A DNA stretch of 64,000 nucleotides from Holothuria scabra (lineage: Eukaryota > Echinodermata > Holothuroidea > Aspidochirotida > Holothuriidae), in assembly GCA_037179385.1 (NCBI GenBank), contig CM074187.1:10851450-10915449 (forward strand), given 5' to 3'. This document shows, one piece after another, positions 1-11,998 of this stretch (positions are counted from its first letter, which is position 1; every line of letters begins with the position of its first letter). Below the pieces are notes generated by a model, which was given only the letters and a program-made list of their open reading frames with translations, had not been told where the DNA came from and ran no database searches. The position numbers and the translations under genes were made by a program.

Positions 1-148
1 CACTCTCAGTACAGCTCATACTGTGTCATGTAAGCTTTGGTATTCTGCATTGTTTGAATTTAGCATTCAATCAAAAAGCTGGACCAATGGAAAGTTTCTG
101 CACCCCCAACAAGAAGTGTAGTTTGGGGTGAGAGGGTTGGCCCTTTAA
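1..148 (-). mobile_element. TTAA MITE family 1, copy a (cut by window edge)
   Basis: Ends in TTTGGGGTGAGAGG..TTGGCCCT followed by TTAA at 145-148. The body words (acagctcatactgtgt, aagctttggta) match the complete copy at 38346-38650. The other end lies outside the window. Confidence 0.7.
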
Positions 149-1190
149 TGTACTATTGGCCACTTGTTATTACGTGCTTTACAGGTGATTAGACTAACCG
201 TATTCTTATTTGGGATTTTTTTTTTCTTCAGGGGCGTAATGAGCTGACCAAATATAGCTTCATTCCTATATAAACTTTTGTGAAGGAATAGAAGAAATAT
301 TAGGGGGCGGCTCACTAAGTATTTTAATTACCCATTTGACTTAGTTGACAGATTTAATCCGTCGTAAATGATCAACAATGAGAATTGCCTGGAGATGAAT
401 GCACGTTGTATGAACTATGCGTAAACACAACGTTTTATCCCAAAAAGCAGAGGAAATTCCCAGAGATTGCGATAGCGACGACTCAAATATGTGAAAATAA
501 TCAATTATTGGACCGCTGAAAGATTATGTAGTGGAATACTCCATTACACTCACAGGTGACACCAAAAAAGGATTTTACAGCAAATCGTCTTCTTGATAAA
601 AGTTTAAGATAGTTTAGCGACCTCGGTGATGATTACATTCGTTTAAAGGGGAAGCTTAAGCAAAAAATTTAATTTCTATGTGTGAAAGAGGAACCAAATC
701 TACACAGTGTGGTGGAATTCCCATTCAATTCAGATACATGTTTCTTGAGTTATCAGTAAATGAAGTTACTAGATTAGTGTTCAAAAGTGAACTTGAGGAC
801 AGCAGAGATTACAACACTTCCTCAAATTAGGAATGCTTTGTTTCCCTTTGTTTTATCAGACTGCTGTGTTGACCTTGAAGTTAATGGGAAAAGGACCTTC
901 CTGTGGTGGATGCGAAGTTTGTAAAGTTCTCATATCACTTATGCAATCTCGTTTTAATAATATGATATTGATGAGGAGAAAATCAATTTTAAGTTTTAAA
1001 GAAAACAAGAGACTTTACACTATTGTATGGATATGATGTCAACTATGCTTGGTTCAAGTTCACCTTTTGTTGAAAATGTGAAAAGTTTATGGGCTCATAT
1101 TTGAAAACCACTCATCGGATTTCAATGCAAATTTCACCAATGTGCTTAGAATAGTAACCTCTCTAACAAACTAAATGCTGTGACCTTAAA
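149..1190. other. Intergenic DNA, nothing recognised
   Basis: AT-rich sequence between a truncated TTAA element and the GAT-rich repeat. The short frame at 833-1036 shows no family features and is not called. Confidence 0.6.
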
Positions 1191-1194
1191 CCCT

Positions 1195-1460
1195 TGTTTT
1201 AAGGGATGGTGATAGCCACAGCAATGGATGTAGATGGCACAACAGTGATAACTTAATGGTAATGACTATAACGATGATTACACCGATAGTTATGTCAACC
1301 GCAGTGATGTTAATATCATCAATGATAGTGATGGTGATGTCACAACAGTGACGGCAATTGGTAATTGCAACAGTAGGGATCGTATTAACATTAATGACAG
1401 TGATGGTGATGTCACTGACAATGATGGTGACATCACAAGAGTGATTGCAACAATTATTTT
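1195..1460. repeat. Degenerate GAT/GAC-rich repeat
   Basis: Imperfect repetition of GTGATGGTGATGTCAC and related triplets (GAT, GAC, AAC). It creates long open frames on both strands (about 1290-1616) that are composition artefacts. Confidence 0.7.
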
Positions 1461-2460
1461 TAAATTCACGGTGATGGCACTGGCAGCAATGACAATGACT
1501 CCGATGACAATGGTGTTTGAAACAACAATAACAATGTCGGCTTTTATTGGTAACGTTGGTGGCGAATTCAAAAGAAAATCTGGGAAGACAGTAGACCTAC
1601 AGCATTGACAGAACATGGAATTCAGGGGAAGTTACGCAGTGGATAGGGTCGTAGTCTACGCTGCAAAGGAAGGCACCTAGAGTTACATCAAAAACTTCTT
1701 GACAAAAAGCTTATGAAAAATACGGAAGTCCTGAAAATCTTTACCAATTATTACATTATGGTTTAGAGGCTCCTAGATCTGAAAATTCACACAAGAGTCC
1801 CTTTTCCGTATATTCTAGGATTTCCAGAACCCATTTTTTTTTGTGGCTTTCACTTTCTATAGAATAATCAAACCCTTTTCTCTTATACACCATGCACGGT
1901 ATGAATAAATTGGAATCATACACGGTACGCCGGCCAAAGATCTTTAGTATATATTCCATATAACCCACCGGCATACTTACCATGTGATTAGTCTTATGTT
2001 ACTCTCGCGAGAAAAACAACTTATTTTAGAACAAAATTCACCCTTCGTCTTGAAAGAAAAGTATGATTCTAAAACTTGATATCTAAATATAAAAATAAAC
2101 TGTTTATGATTTTAATTGTAAATAAAAGATAGGCAAGGTTCAGAATGTGAAGCCCACGTTCTCCCCTGGTAAGTTCTGCAAGCTATTTTTCTAGCAATTG
2201 TTTTTTCAAAGAAGTTGCACTCTATGCAGCTACAGATAACTAGAGGTGGATGCGGTAGTAGCGTCACGGTGCTTAGGTACTACGATGAATACACGCAAAG
2301 GGCCCCATACATGCGATGGGACCCAGCAGAGTGGTAGACTTATAGGAATACTAAGTCACAGTCGAAAAATCCTAAATATGTAAAACATCTACGCAAAAAG
2401 TCAACTGGTCAATTCAAATAAAAAATGGTACTGCAGCAATGTTTTTGATATGCAGTTATT

Positions 2461-2764
2461 TTTCACCCCAAACTGCAATTTTTGTAGTGGTATACAGAAA
2501 TTCTCAATTGACACAGCTCTTTGGATGATAACAAATTAAAAAAAAAAAAAAACAATAAAACAAAGGCCTAATGTAGCTTATGTTATACAGAATGTACTGC
2601 ATACTGAGAGTGTTTTGATTACACATTGGGGGCTATTAAACTCACCCTGAAGCAATAAACTAAGATCGTGTTTGGACGAGGATGAGTTTTATAGACAGTT
2701 GTGGGAAGGGCTTCAAAAATAAGTAGAATTGGAGCTGTTTGGGGTAAGAGGATTAGGCCTTGAA
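2461..2764 (+). mobile_element. TTAA MITE family 1, copy b
   Basis: Near full-length copy, from a diverged CACCCCAAACTGCAATT end to GTTTGGGGTAAGAGGATTAGGCC. Internal landmarks shared with other copies are the segment near TACTGAGAGTGTTTTGATTACACATT and the GGACGAGGATGA word. It abuts copy c. Confidence 0.75.
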
Positions 2765-3071
2765 AGGCAATCATTTCTCACACCCAAACTACAATTTTTT
2801 TGGTTTTCTACAAAAATTCTCAATTGGCACAACTCTCAGTTTGATTGAAAGCAAATTAAAGAAAGGCAGAAAATTGTAGCTCAATTTGCACAGCATGTAC
2901 TAATAGACTAAGAGTGTTCTGATCACAAATAGGAGTCTTGTATACTCTAGCTAAGGCAATAAACTGACATTTTGTCTGGATGAGGATGACTTTTATACAG
3001 TTGTGAGGGGACTTAAAAAATAGGTTAGGATAAGGACAGTTGGAACTGTCTGCGGTGAGAAGGTTGACTTC
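2761..3071 (+). mobile_element. TTAA MITE family 1, copy c
   Basis: Second near full-length copy in the same orientation as copy b. It starts AAGGCAATCATTTCTCACACCC and ends near GTGAGAAGGTTGACTTCAA. The junction with copy b is a single TTGA, a likely decayed TTAA. Confidence 0.7.
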
Positions 3072-3734
3072 AAGAAAACTTAAGAATGGGCATACCCAAT
3101 AAGTATAAATTGAGGCAGCGTCATAGGAACAATGAAGAAGAAAAACTTCTCAAGCGATATGGGTGTCACCTCTCCCCTTAGGAAACATCTGCGACAATAC
3201 CACCTCTCCGCAAACAGAAACATCATTAAATAATGAGCATTCCTAAACAAGTTAGCAGTTTTACCCTTTGCTGAACTTTATACCAAAGATACGACCATCT
3301 TCGAATGCTGAGTCAGAGTTTCTCAAAGGCGGTCCAGGACATTTGGAAGCTGTATGTGACGTGGGGCTACAGAACACAACTTCAGAGCAGGGAAACGTCG
3401 GACCTGTTTGGAGGTTCCTGGCGACTATGACACATATCTTTATCAATTAAGGCCACATTAAGGCATTCTATGGAGTTTTCACATCCAAAAATGGAATGAA
3501 AAATTCATTAACGTCAATCAATGGTCTAAACGTGCTTCTGTGTTTGAGCAGTTGGGACTATATTATTGCAGAAACATTTCATGACAAGTACACATTTATT
3601 TAAATCTATGTGAATATCTTTCGGCTGGTGGGGAGTCTAATTTCTGGTGTAAACGCCCGACTTTGAACCGAAGGATGAGGTAAGGGAGATGGGGCGTTAA
3701 AACAAAAACGGACGTATCATCTCTGCTGAAAGTG

Positions 3735-3980
3735 GAATAGAAAATGCTTTGTCACACATGGTTGAAACCAAAACTTTGGTCCAAAACTTTGAAACCAAAA
3801 ATGATCGAAACCAAAATTTTCACTGCTTCCCAAAGAAGCTGTCCACTGAAGTACAGTACGTGACCAACCTAACAGCCCCAGACCATTTACATCATTGGTC
3901 TGTCATGTGTGGCTCCATGCTAGACTGCATGAAAAAGAACATATACTACACATGATCTTAGCCAAAAGGCCGAGAAGATG
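3735..3980 (-). mobile_element. U2-snRNA-headed short repeat (SINE-like), copy 1
   Basis: Read on the minus strand, 3980 to about 3935 matches the 5' end of U2 snRNA over roughly 45 bases: TTCTCGGCCTTTTGGCTAAG, then ATCA, and GTGTAGTAT, which is the branch-site-pairing segment. It continues to TGTTCTT and then leaves U2. The following body of about 150-190 bases recurs at three other loci. A body with a small-RNA-derived head and no coding capacity fits snRNA-headed SINEs. Confidence 0.75.
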
Positions 3981-4165
3981 TTTGAGATATCGAGCAATTT
4001 CGCTTCGTTATGCTGTTGTGCGTGCTAAGCTTGATTTATAGACTCGACGCAGCCGGGCGTTTTGTGCGCTCTTTCCGTATAAAGGTGCGCAAGTGGATAG
4101 CGCCAGTATTTGTGTTTGAAAATACGTTTTTGAACTTGGTTCCTTGTTGTTTCGCCTTATGCGCC

Positions 4166-4427
4166 TTAAAGTTCAGGAGCAGTCCCCTAAATTTATTTTG
4201 AAACAACAGATTAATATCACAGTTTTACTCCTATTTCTCCTCAAAGCATCTATCTTCCATCATATTTTACACCTTCAATATTTCATATTCAAGGTAAAAC
4301 AAGCAGTCACTTCTAGTAAATTTCACATTTAAAGAAAAATTGTTGTCACATGACTCCCAACAACCAATCATGAAACAGGACAGTCTACTACACTACTTCA
4401 AGTTAGGAGGCTGCTCTTGCCCTTTAA
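4166..4427. mobile_element. TTAA MITE family 2, copy a
   Basis: Bounded by TTAA at 4166-4169 and 4424-4427. The right end, TTCAAGTTAGGAGGCTGC followed by TCTTGCCCT, mirrors the family left end AGGGCAAATGCAGTCACCCC. Internal words TCACATGACTC and CCAATCATGAA are shared with the 47.3 kb copy. Confidence 0.75.
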
Positions 4428-5450
4428 CTATGAAATCACGTTCAAATCAGTGTAAGACAGCCAGGATGGAAATTTTTGGAGGGGGGCCTAGGTTACAATT
4501 GGGGGGCCTGGTACCTCCGAATGTCAGGCGCGGCAGGACCATCGGAGCGGAGCGCCACCATCAGTTGGCGCGGATCGTACAAGAAAATTTTGGATCTTAC
4601 AAACCCTCCAGATGGCCGGAAACGGCACTTCCCACGTGTTTTAAGCTGGATTTACCCAGCCTTGAAATACGAATCTTATGTCTGCCACTTCTCAAATAAT
4701 GTGAATAAAAAATTAAATCTATGAAAAATGATAATACATACACTTTTAGGGACCCAAAATCTGGGCATTTCTGATCTGTGCCATGGCCTGGGGGTGAGGC
4801 TAAAGGAAACCGGTATCTCCCTTTCTCTTAGTAACATTTATGAACTTCAGGAGGACGTAGATCGCAAATGCGGTAATATTTGAATAGATTTCAGCCTCAA
4901 TAGGAAAACTAAAATTAGTTGTGCCCCCCTCTGAGAAACAAAGTTTCTTTGCGTTAGATTTGCTACATGCAAAATGGTGCCATGTTTGGCAAAACTTTGA
5001 ACTTATTATAGGCCTACGTTTTAGGATTTTCCTGTTTGGGGAGCATGAAAATTTTCAAGATACTCATTTTTAGTCTTTATAGACATTTTGCAAGTGACAT
5101 ACTACCAAAGGAACAATGTTTTCCGGTTTTCAGTGGTGTTTAGATGCAAAATGGTGCAGTATTTGTTCAGTCATCGGTACATTACGTAGTCAAAATTAAA
5201 ATACTACGAGTAAATCTCTCAAAATATTTAAACCGCAAAGCAGAAGTATGGATCATGCGGGAAACACGTGAAATGCGGACCTTGTGGACATTTTACAAAT
5301 CCGCCCGGACGCCAGCGCCAACTAGTAAAAAGAGGACTTGTCGAAAAAGTCGTTCTACAGTGACACTTGTCATGGGAAGGAGTTAGGCACGACATAGGCC
5401 TACTTGTGACAGATGGATGGGAAGAATTACTCGAAGGCAGTACCTTACCC

Positions 5451-5721
5451 TTAAAGGGCCAATCCTCTCACCCCAAACCACAATTCCGGTAGGGGTGTAC
5501 TGAAATTCTCCATTGACTCAGCTCCTTGATTGACAGCCACTTCAAACAAAACCAAAGCTTTTATTACACAGCATGAACTGTACTGAGAGTGTTTTTTATA
5601 AACATTGAGCTTTTCTATACTCGATTCGAAGCAATCAACTGAGATTGTCTCTGGATGAGGATGAATTTCAGACAATTGTGGGAGGAGCTTAAGTAAGAAG
5701 GTTAGGAGAATTGGCCGTCAA
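5451..5721 (+). mobile_element. TTAA MITE family 1, copy d
   Basis: The left end is intact: TTAA, then AGGGCCAATCCTCTCACCCC. The right end has lost most of its TTTGGGGTGAGAG segment and ends TTGGCCGTCAA, so the right target duplication has drifted or is TCAA. Confidence 0.75.
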
Positions 5722-6201
5722 ATCGTTCGTTTCATCTTCGAAGTGTAATGCAATAAACGACATTGCAGATTATATACGGTATCTAATTTAGTGGGAGTAA
5801 TCATTTTGAAGTTATTACATGATTTCATACATGTACACAAAATGTGTTTTACACACATTCATGCATATTTTCTTAATTTTTACACATTTTATTTATTTAC
5901 TCTTTTTGACGGACATACTTCAAAGTGTATGTCCGTTCAAACATTTTATTTTTCTCAATTACTTTTTCAGGAGACAAACGAAACTTGAGGGGGGCTGAAG
6001 AAAATCTGGGGGCCTAGTCCCCAGGCCCCCCGTGGCTACGCCACTGATTCAAATACATACACATTTATTAAAAAAATCGACAACTGTGAAGAAGTAGACC
6101 CTAAGTGCTCTTGAATATTCATACCGTTGAGACAGGCAATTTTCCCCATTTTTTTCCCAGAAAAATCTTACTTTCCTCGGAAAGCGGCTATCTCTCAAAC
6201 T

Positions 6202-6405
6202 GCTTAAGCCCCTCCCCAAACTGTGTTAAAAACCCATCCCTATCTAAGCGCAGTGTTAGTTTATCGCTTGCGTCAGTGTGAATATGCAAGTGTGTAATCA
6301 AAACGCTCTTAGCACAGTACATGGTGTGTAATATGAGTCAACTGAGAATTGCTGTGGGCAACTACAAAATTTGCAATTTGGGGTGAAGTTGACTGCCTTT
6401 GAAAC
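6202..6405 (-). mobile_element. TTAA MITE family 1, copy e (5' truncated)
   Basis: Inverted copy recognised by the words gcttaagcccctcccc, taatcaaaacgctctta and gcaatttggggtga. One terminal repeat is missing. Confidence 0.6.
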
Positions 6406-7199
6406 ATTTAATCAGTTCAAGGCTTTGCAAAACACAGCACCAGTGTGCACCCTTTTCACCCTCTTCCTTCAGTACCCCTTTGTGACGGTGGCTAAGGGGG
6501 CCCGGAAGGGTCATTTAGATATTCAATATCCCATAAGTTAGTCACTTAGTGCTTCACTGAAAAAGTGACATGAATTGTCCCAAAAATATCACATACTAAC
6601 CTTACCCTAAAACACCCCCCCCCCCCTTCTTTTGCTGATTTGTAACAGAATATAAGGGAACAGAAGATCTACTCTCAGTGAGGTAATTTGTTTTTCGTTG
6701 CATTCGAGTGGGATTAAAAACATTTGCGACAAATATTAAACCAGGGCTGAGAAGAAAATTCTAAACTTTAAAAGGGTAGCCTACAGCGTGCTGCTTTTAA
6801 TACGGGATCACCGACCTGAACGTATATTTGAAAAGCTTTAAACTTCCGTGGAATAATAACCTGTAATTTGGGGCAAGGAAATAATGAAGCAAACCATTGT
6901 TTACAATTATCTAAAGAGCGGTTTGCCGACAAGTTTCAAAATTTGATTCATTGCCCCTTTCTCGTCACAATTCTTCAAATCCTCCAACTTTCTTCCATGA
7001 ATTCGTAGCCTCCCCGACGTTGGAGGTCCAAAATTTCCTTTCCTTCCATGTCATATTTTTCGTCGACGTTTTACTGCATGGCAAATGTAGAGTAAGGCAA
7101 GCGGTCGTAACTCCAGTCATGTTAACCAAAGCTATCAATGAATGTAAATGGTTTCTTGTGGAATAAAATCCACATAAAAGTTTGCATTCCTAATCAGGA

Positions 7200-7783
7200 C
7201 GTAAAAATGGCCGTTAAACTCTCTCGGTTTTACAATAGGTGAGCGTTGCTCCACCTGATTGTTAGCGTCTCTGCGTCCACTTCAAAGACAACCGCGCTTG
7301 GACTTTGCTCGCTGATACCAGTCTCATCTCTACCCCCAATGTGGACCGTGTGCTGTAAACTTGAAGGTAATTCCCACTGAATTGACACAGTAGAATGAAA
7401 AGAATTCAATCGTATGGGTTGTAACAAGTCGACAAAAGCCGTTCCGCTACAGCGCTTCTGAACAACTCTCGCTCGACTTGCTTTAGTGTGAATCCTCGCC
7501 GAGTCGTTTTTGAGACACGTGACTTGTTATTCATCGCCGCATTGGTGAAAAGAACAGAGGTCGGCGAGGTCAAACATAAATGGTACTTAACAACTTTAAC
7601 AACACATTCTAACCCAGGTGACTGAGGCTCGCACACTGTTGCCTATCTGCTATTAAACTTCTTCTCTGGTCAATTTTGATAGTTTTACTGTGTATTACGT
7701 GAAACGACTCTGATTGTTAAAACACGAACGATCGTCCCAAAAGAGGAATTTATTTGAGGAGGAAATTCGAAGTGGAATTGACG
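7200..7783 (+). promoter_or_regulatory. Putative promoter and 5' UTR of the Hox gene
   Basis: This stretch directly precedes the start codon. From about 7220 to 7640 it is visibly richer in G, C and CpG than the surrounding AT-rich DNA. No dispersed repeat of the kinds seen elsewhere lies between about 6.4 kb and exon 1. No convincing TATA box was found and the transcription start cannot be fixed. Incidental open frames on the minus strand here probably reflect base composition. Confidence 0.4.
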
Positions 7784-8285
7784 ATGGATCAGAACTGGCA
7801 TGGACCACGGAACAACATGGTGAATTCCACTGAGGGTTCCCCTGCGGAATACAGGGGTTTGCCAGCGTCAGTTCCCAATGGTTTTTACGGCCCTGGACAT
7901 AACCGTTCTCCGAGAGCGCCGTATAATTCACCTTATATAGGAATTAATGGTGGTGGTTATAATGAATCAAACAATTCTATTCACTACTCGCATTTTTATA
8001 ATACAAACGACTCTGTATCCTCGTCTGCGAGCCCAGAGGAGATGACATCTCACAGCCCCATCAGTTACACGTCAAACGCTTGGAATGTTAGCGACCCTCG
8101 ACAGCCATCAGCTGCCTACGCCACGACGCCCAGGCATTACTCACACGCCTTCGGTAATTCAGCAACTTTCTTACCTCCCACCGGCACGACTCCACATCCC
8201 CACCCTTCACATCAACAACAATACTTTTCCAGTGGGGGATGTTCGGCAGGCTACATGAATACCCCCTTCCCGTTGGACATGACAG
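7784..8285 (+). CDS. Hox11/13: Posterior Hox gene, exon 1 (N-terminal region, residues 1-167 plus first base of codon 168)
   Basis: This exon encodes the N-terminal half of a posterior Hox transcription factor, expected to act in the nucleus in posterior patterning. The first ATG after the in-frame TAA at 7718-7720 is at 7784, with A at -3 and G at +4, a good initiation context. The 167 residues are rich in Ser, Pro, Tyr, Asn, Gly and His, with a His/Pro then Gln patch at residues 138-146, typical of disordered Hox N-termini. No YPWM hexapeptide is present, as is common in posterior Hox proteins; the only tryptophans are W5 and W100. The exon ends in a perfect CAG|GTAAGT donor (GT at 8286-8287), in phase 1. 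Pairing with the homeobox exon is inferred from matching phase, same strand and lack of competing exons. Reading into the intron gives ten more codons, then a stop at 8315-8317. Confidence 0.85.
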
Positions 8286-11200
8286 GTAAGTCGTATTTCC
8301 GTCCCATACCGTGTTAAGTGCAGACAAAATTTAAGTATCGCATACTTTTCCCCTCGTGCAATCATAAACCTAGTTTACGATCTCATCAAGGGAGTTCGGA
8401 GTATTTTCTTCCAATAATAATAAAAATAGATTTGAAGAAATAAAACGGAAACATATGGACCGTTTATGCAGTTACATTGTTATCCTTCTAAAGCCCATAT
8501 TGCAGAGCAAGCGCTCTTGAGGAAGCTTATCGATTAAACGAAACTATTTAAACAAACAATTGAAAACTTGGTAAGTTTATGTTCAGATATACTTTTTTAT
8601 GTATTTTAAGAAGAATCATTTCTACTTTTGATGGATTTGTAACTTACGAAATGTATATTTCAAATAAGCCTTCTTTCACGCATAAATGCTTCCGTGTTAG
8701 ACGGGATGACGTGGAGTGTATTTTAACGGATCTATTGTCGGGCTTTACTGTTTGTGTGTACATCCATTGTCCCTCTCTTAAACATAAAACTGATTTACAC
8801 TATTAGCCAGGGGACTTGGTTCAATACAGTGGCACAAAATTACACTCAAATTCATCTCAGCGCAAGTTCAATTCTTTACATTGGAAGCTTTTTGTGTCGA
8901 TTTTTAATCTTGAACAATAATGGCTGTAACTGAAATGATTTTAAAATTCGAAAAATAACGTACATCATTGTTTAACAAATGTAAAACCAGGATCCTGTAC
9001 GTCTTGCCAATTTTACTTTGTAAGGAGGAAAATGAAATGGATTTACTTGTTCAATTCTAGTATATGTTGTAAAATATTTGCTCAGATGAATAGGTATATG
9101 TAGAGCGAAACAAAATATTACAGGCTATTCTTTGTGACTTGCCATTTCTTACAAAAAAAAAAAATCAAATGAATGGGACCCATGAATAAGAAACCCAAAT
9201 TAATCGAGTTTTCGAACATAACGTGGCACATGTAATCTTGAAATAAACAAGCTATTCATCGAAAATTTTCAGTACAGCAGTCTCGAAATCAGTCTCGGCG
9301 AGGTAATCCCTCACACGTACCTACGGTGCGAACCCGTTGGTTGGTGGGGTGAAAAGTCGGGTGCAGGCAACAATTGAATCCAATTGGCGTATCTGAATAC
9401 ATAGTACCTCTCCGTTAAATTTTTTGAATTATTTAAAGTCTGAGATTATTTCAGTAGTATAATTCACGATCCTCTTCAAATTTAGAAAAGTTGTGTTTAA
9501 GTACAAAAGTGTATGGACGTACAAATTTACAAGTATTTCATTTACAAACTACTAACTTGTATATCATCTCAAAATATTGCTTTAGGTAAAAGTGGAGAAA
9601 TTATATTGTTACAAAATACGAAGAGTTAATTTCAAACAGCTTTTGTTGTGATCATTGTTCCGTGTAAAATGATTTGTTCAAATAAGTCCAATAAAATATC
9701 CGAGAAGTACTGTCAACTCGGGACAGCTTTATGTGAGCTCACCGAGTAATTTAATTGTTGATATTCTGGAGTTGTCTTGTGGCCAAAAATAATCCCCTTT
9801 TAATGGGAACATTACCATAAGCGTTATTCATACAAGGGGAAACCATTCCGTTTGTTTAGATTAAATAATTAGCACGTAAATATAGAGTGCAAAGACTAAA
9901 ATATCTAAACTAGTGAATTGTCGCTATATTTTAATCAAACCCGTCAAATCTTCCACTCGTAAAATTTCAAGTATTGTTAAAATATCACACTACATTTACA
10001 TTTTTGAAAAACCAAGTTACAAAATAAAAATTATAGCTTTGCAAGATACGGTATCTGAAATTAGTCGTTTTAGTTCAATTTACAAAACGTTTGTCCTCAT
10101 TATCCTTAAGATATTTATTCAAAGTGTTCAAAATATTGTAATCTAGGTTTACCGGCAGAAAATTGCATTTGAAGAAAGTGTGTTTTATGGAGCTGGAAAT
10201 ATTTTTTAAGATTCTGGTCACTACTTTTCGTGTAATCTTGTGTCCCATGTAAAACTTCAAAAATTAACACCAAGTTCCTTTTGAGGCATAGTGTCTGGTT
10301 ACGACTTGAGCGACATTCTATACCCCCGACTTCAACTTTTCCATGCATGTTGTACAAAACTGACATTGCCAATATCAGTTGTCTTCACCCCTGCCCATGT
10401 GTTTCTCGCCTTATTTATTAACATTTTATGTTCTTTTTATGTGTTTTTATACCTTTGTTCACGGTTTCGACTTGTTTGATGATTGTTAGAACAACAATAT
10501 TGCTTTTTTAAAAACTTCCGATACTGAAGAGATTTGGCCTTGTCGAGAGCGAGAATACGGTCAGGATTTATCCCAACAATTTGTCAGGTTGTAAAGTGTC
10601 ATTAATGATGTATCATAAAGTTAGAAGAAAAGACAATCAAAGTAGGTGGAGCGTGAACCGTCGTCATGTAGAATTGATTCTAAAACTTAAATATATTCGT
10701 TCACCGCGTCCATTTCCTCTGCCGCTTGTAATACTTTTTCTTTTAATTTTCTTCTAATTTTGCTCCTTTTGGCCATTTTTCAGCTTTGTTTTTTTTTCTT
10801 AATACGAATGTTATGGACGTCCAAATTTCATTTAAGAATTATTTTGAATTATTTAAACCCTTTTTAATCATCTCTTTTTGAATGCTCACACATGTTTATT
10901 TACGTTATTTTGAATCAATTTAGTGATATGAACACCGTCTAAAATTTAACAAGATATTTGAAAGACGTAAGATTTGTTATCTGCGAAATATTTTCCGCTC
11001 ACTTCCAAGTCAGTCCTTTTTTGATACCCCTTTGTTCCAAACCCAGTAAAACAAAACTGATTATTGTATAGAGTAACAGAAAGCCATATGAATTTCATTA
11101 TTTTCATTAATTTGTTTTGGTTTGTTTGAAATTTTCAGTGACGGTTTGGATTAACTTGTGTCCAAATCAATTTTTTCAACTTGAGAGACGAATATATAAT

Positions 11201-11759
11201 TGGTTGTTTCTTTGCGGTAGCTTTTGGTCGATACCATAAAAGTGGAAATCTTTCAAGTTAAAACAAGTAAAACATTTTCTAATATGATTCTCAATGAAGA
11301 AAATAGGGCCGTTGTATATGACAATTCCTATCAAAGGCATCATTTATTAATTTATTTATCATTTTTACTTAACAAAACATTAGAAATCACTCTACATTGT
11401 TCTAGCACCGTAAGGTGGACAATTTTTTACCATCGGGTATCCTAAAAAATCAAGGACTAATGTAAAGTGTATTTATATTAAACACAGGGTGTATATCTGT
11501 ACAGTACATGAAATGTTTGTTTGAGGGTGGCTTCGCCTTCAATGCTCAATGTAGGTTATACTAAAGGGCACATTGTACTGCAGACTGCTACAACTTGTTT
11601 GTGAGTATTCTACAACATGTTATAAGGTGAAGGAAATAAATTAGAATATTTGATTATGTTCATCAACTCTGTATAATTTCATTTTTTTTAATATCTTCGT
11701 GGAAGTTATTGTGAATAGCCCAGTAGAATGTTTCCTCGTTGTTCTCATATGTGTAGTCC

Positions 11760-11998
11760 TACACACTAAATCGTGTTTAGCCATTAAACATCCCTCTCGT
11801 CCCCACTTGGTAAACACCTTTAAATTCTAAACATGTTTAGCATTAAACGCTTGGGTAAATATTTAGCAATTAATCGTGTTCAAAAGTCAAATGTTTAGGA
11901 ATTAGACAAGCGTGTTCGGCGTGTAAACGTGTCTCTAAAGTGAGGGTAAATAGTGTTTAAAAAACGTGTAATTCCTAAACACCTGTTTAGAGAGTAGT
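11760..11998. repeat. Degenerate GTTTAG-word repeat, locus 1
   Basis: Dense scatter of GTTTAG, TTAAAC and their complements (e.g. AAACATGTTTAGCATTAAAC), in mixed orientation and irregular spacing rather than a fixed-period tandem array. Confidence 0.6.

Noticed and set aside
1290..1616. Overlapping open frames on both strands
   Set aside because: Produced by a degenerate GAT/GAC triplet repeat; the translations are low-complexity.
3935..3980. A functional U2 snRNA gene
   Set aside because: Only about the first 45 bases of U2 are present. The Sm site and 3' stem-loops are absent and sequence switches to a repeated body.
4340..4724. Overlapping plus-strand frames of 82-119 codons
   Set aside because: The two frames overlap in different registers, begin inside a TTAA MITE, and neither shows a recognisable domain.
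7754..7783. Upstream in-frame extension of exon 1 starting at TTG
   Set aside because: Position 7754 is TTG, not ATG. The first in-frame ATG after the TAA at 7718 is 7784, in good context.
8075..8095. Hexapeptide-like motif around W100 (SNAWNVSDP)
   Set aside because: It lacks the YPWM pattern and is some 84 residues from the homeodomain. It is not the ANW motif that lies next to the homeodomain in Hox9/10.
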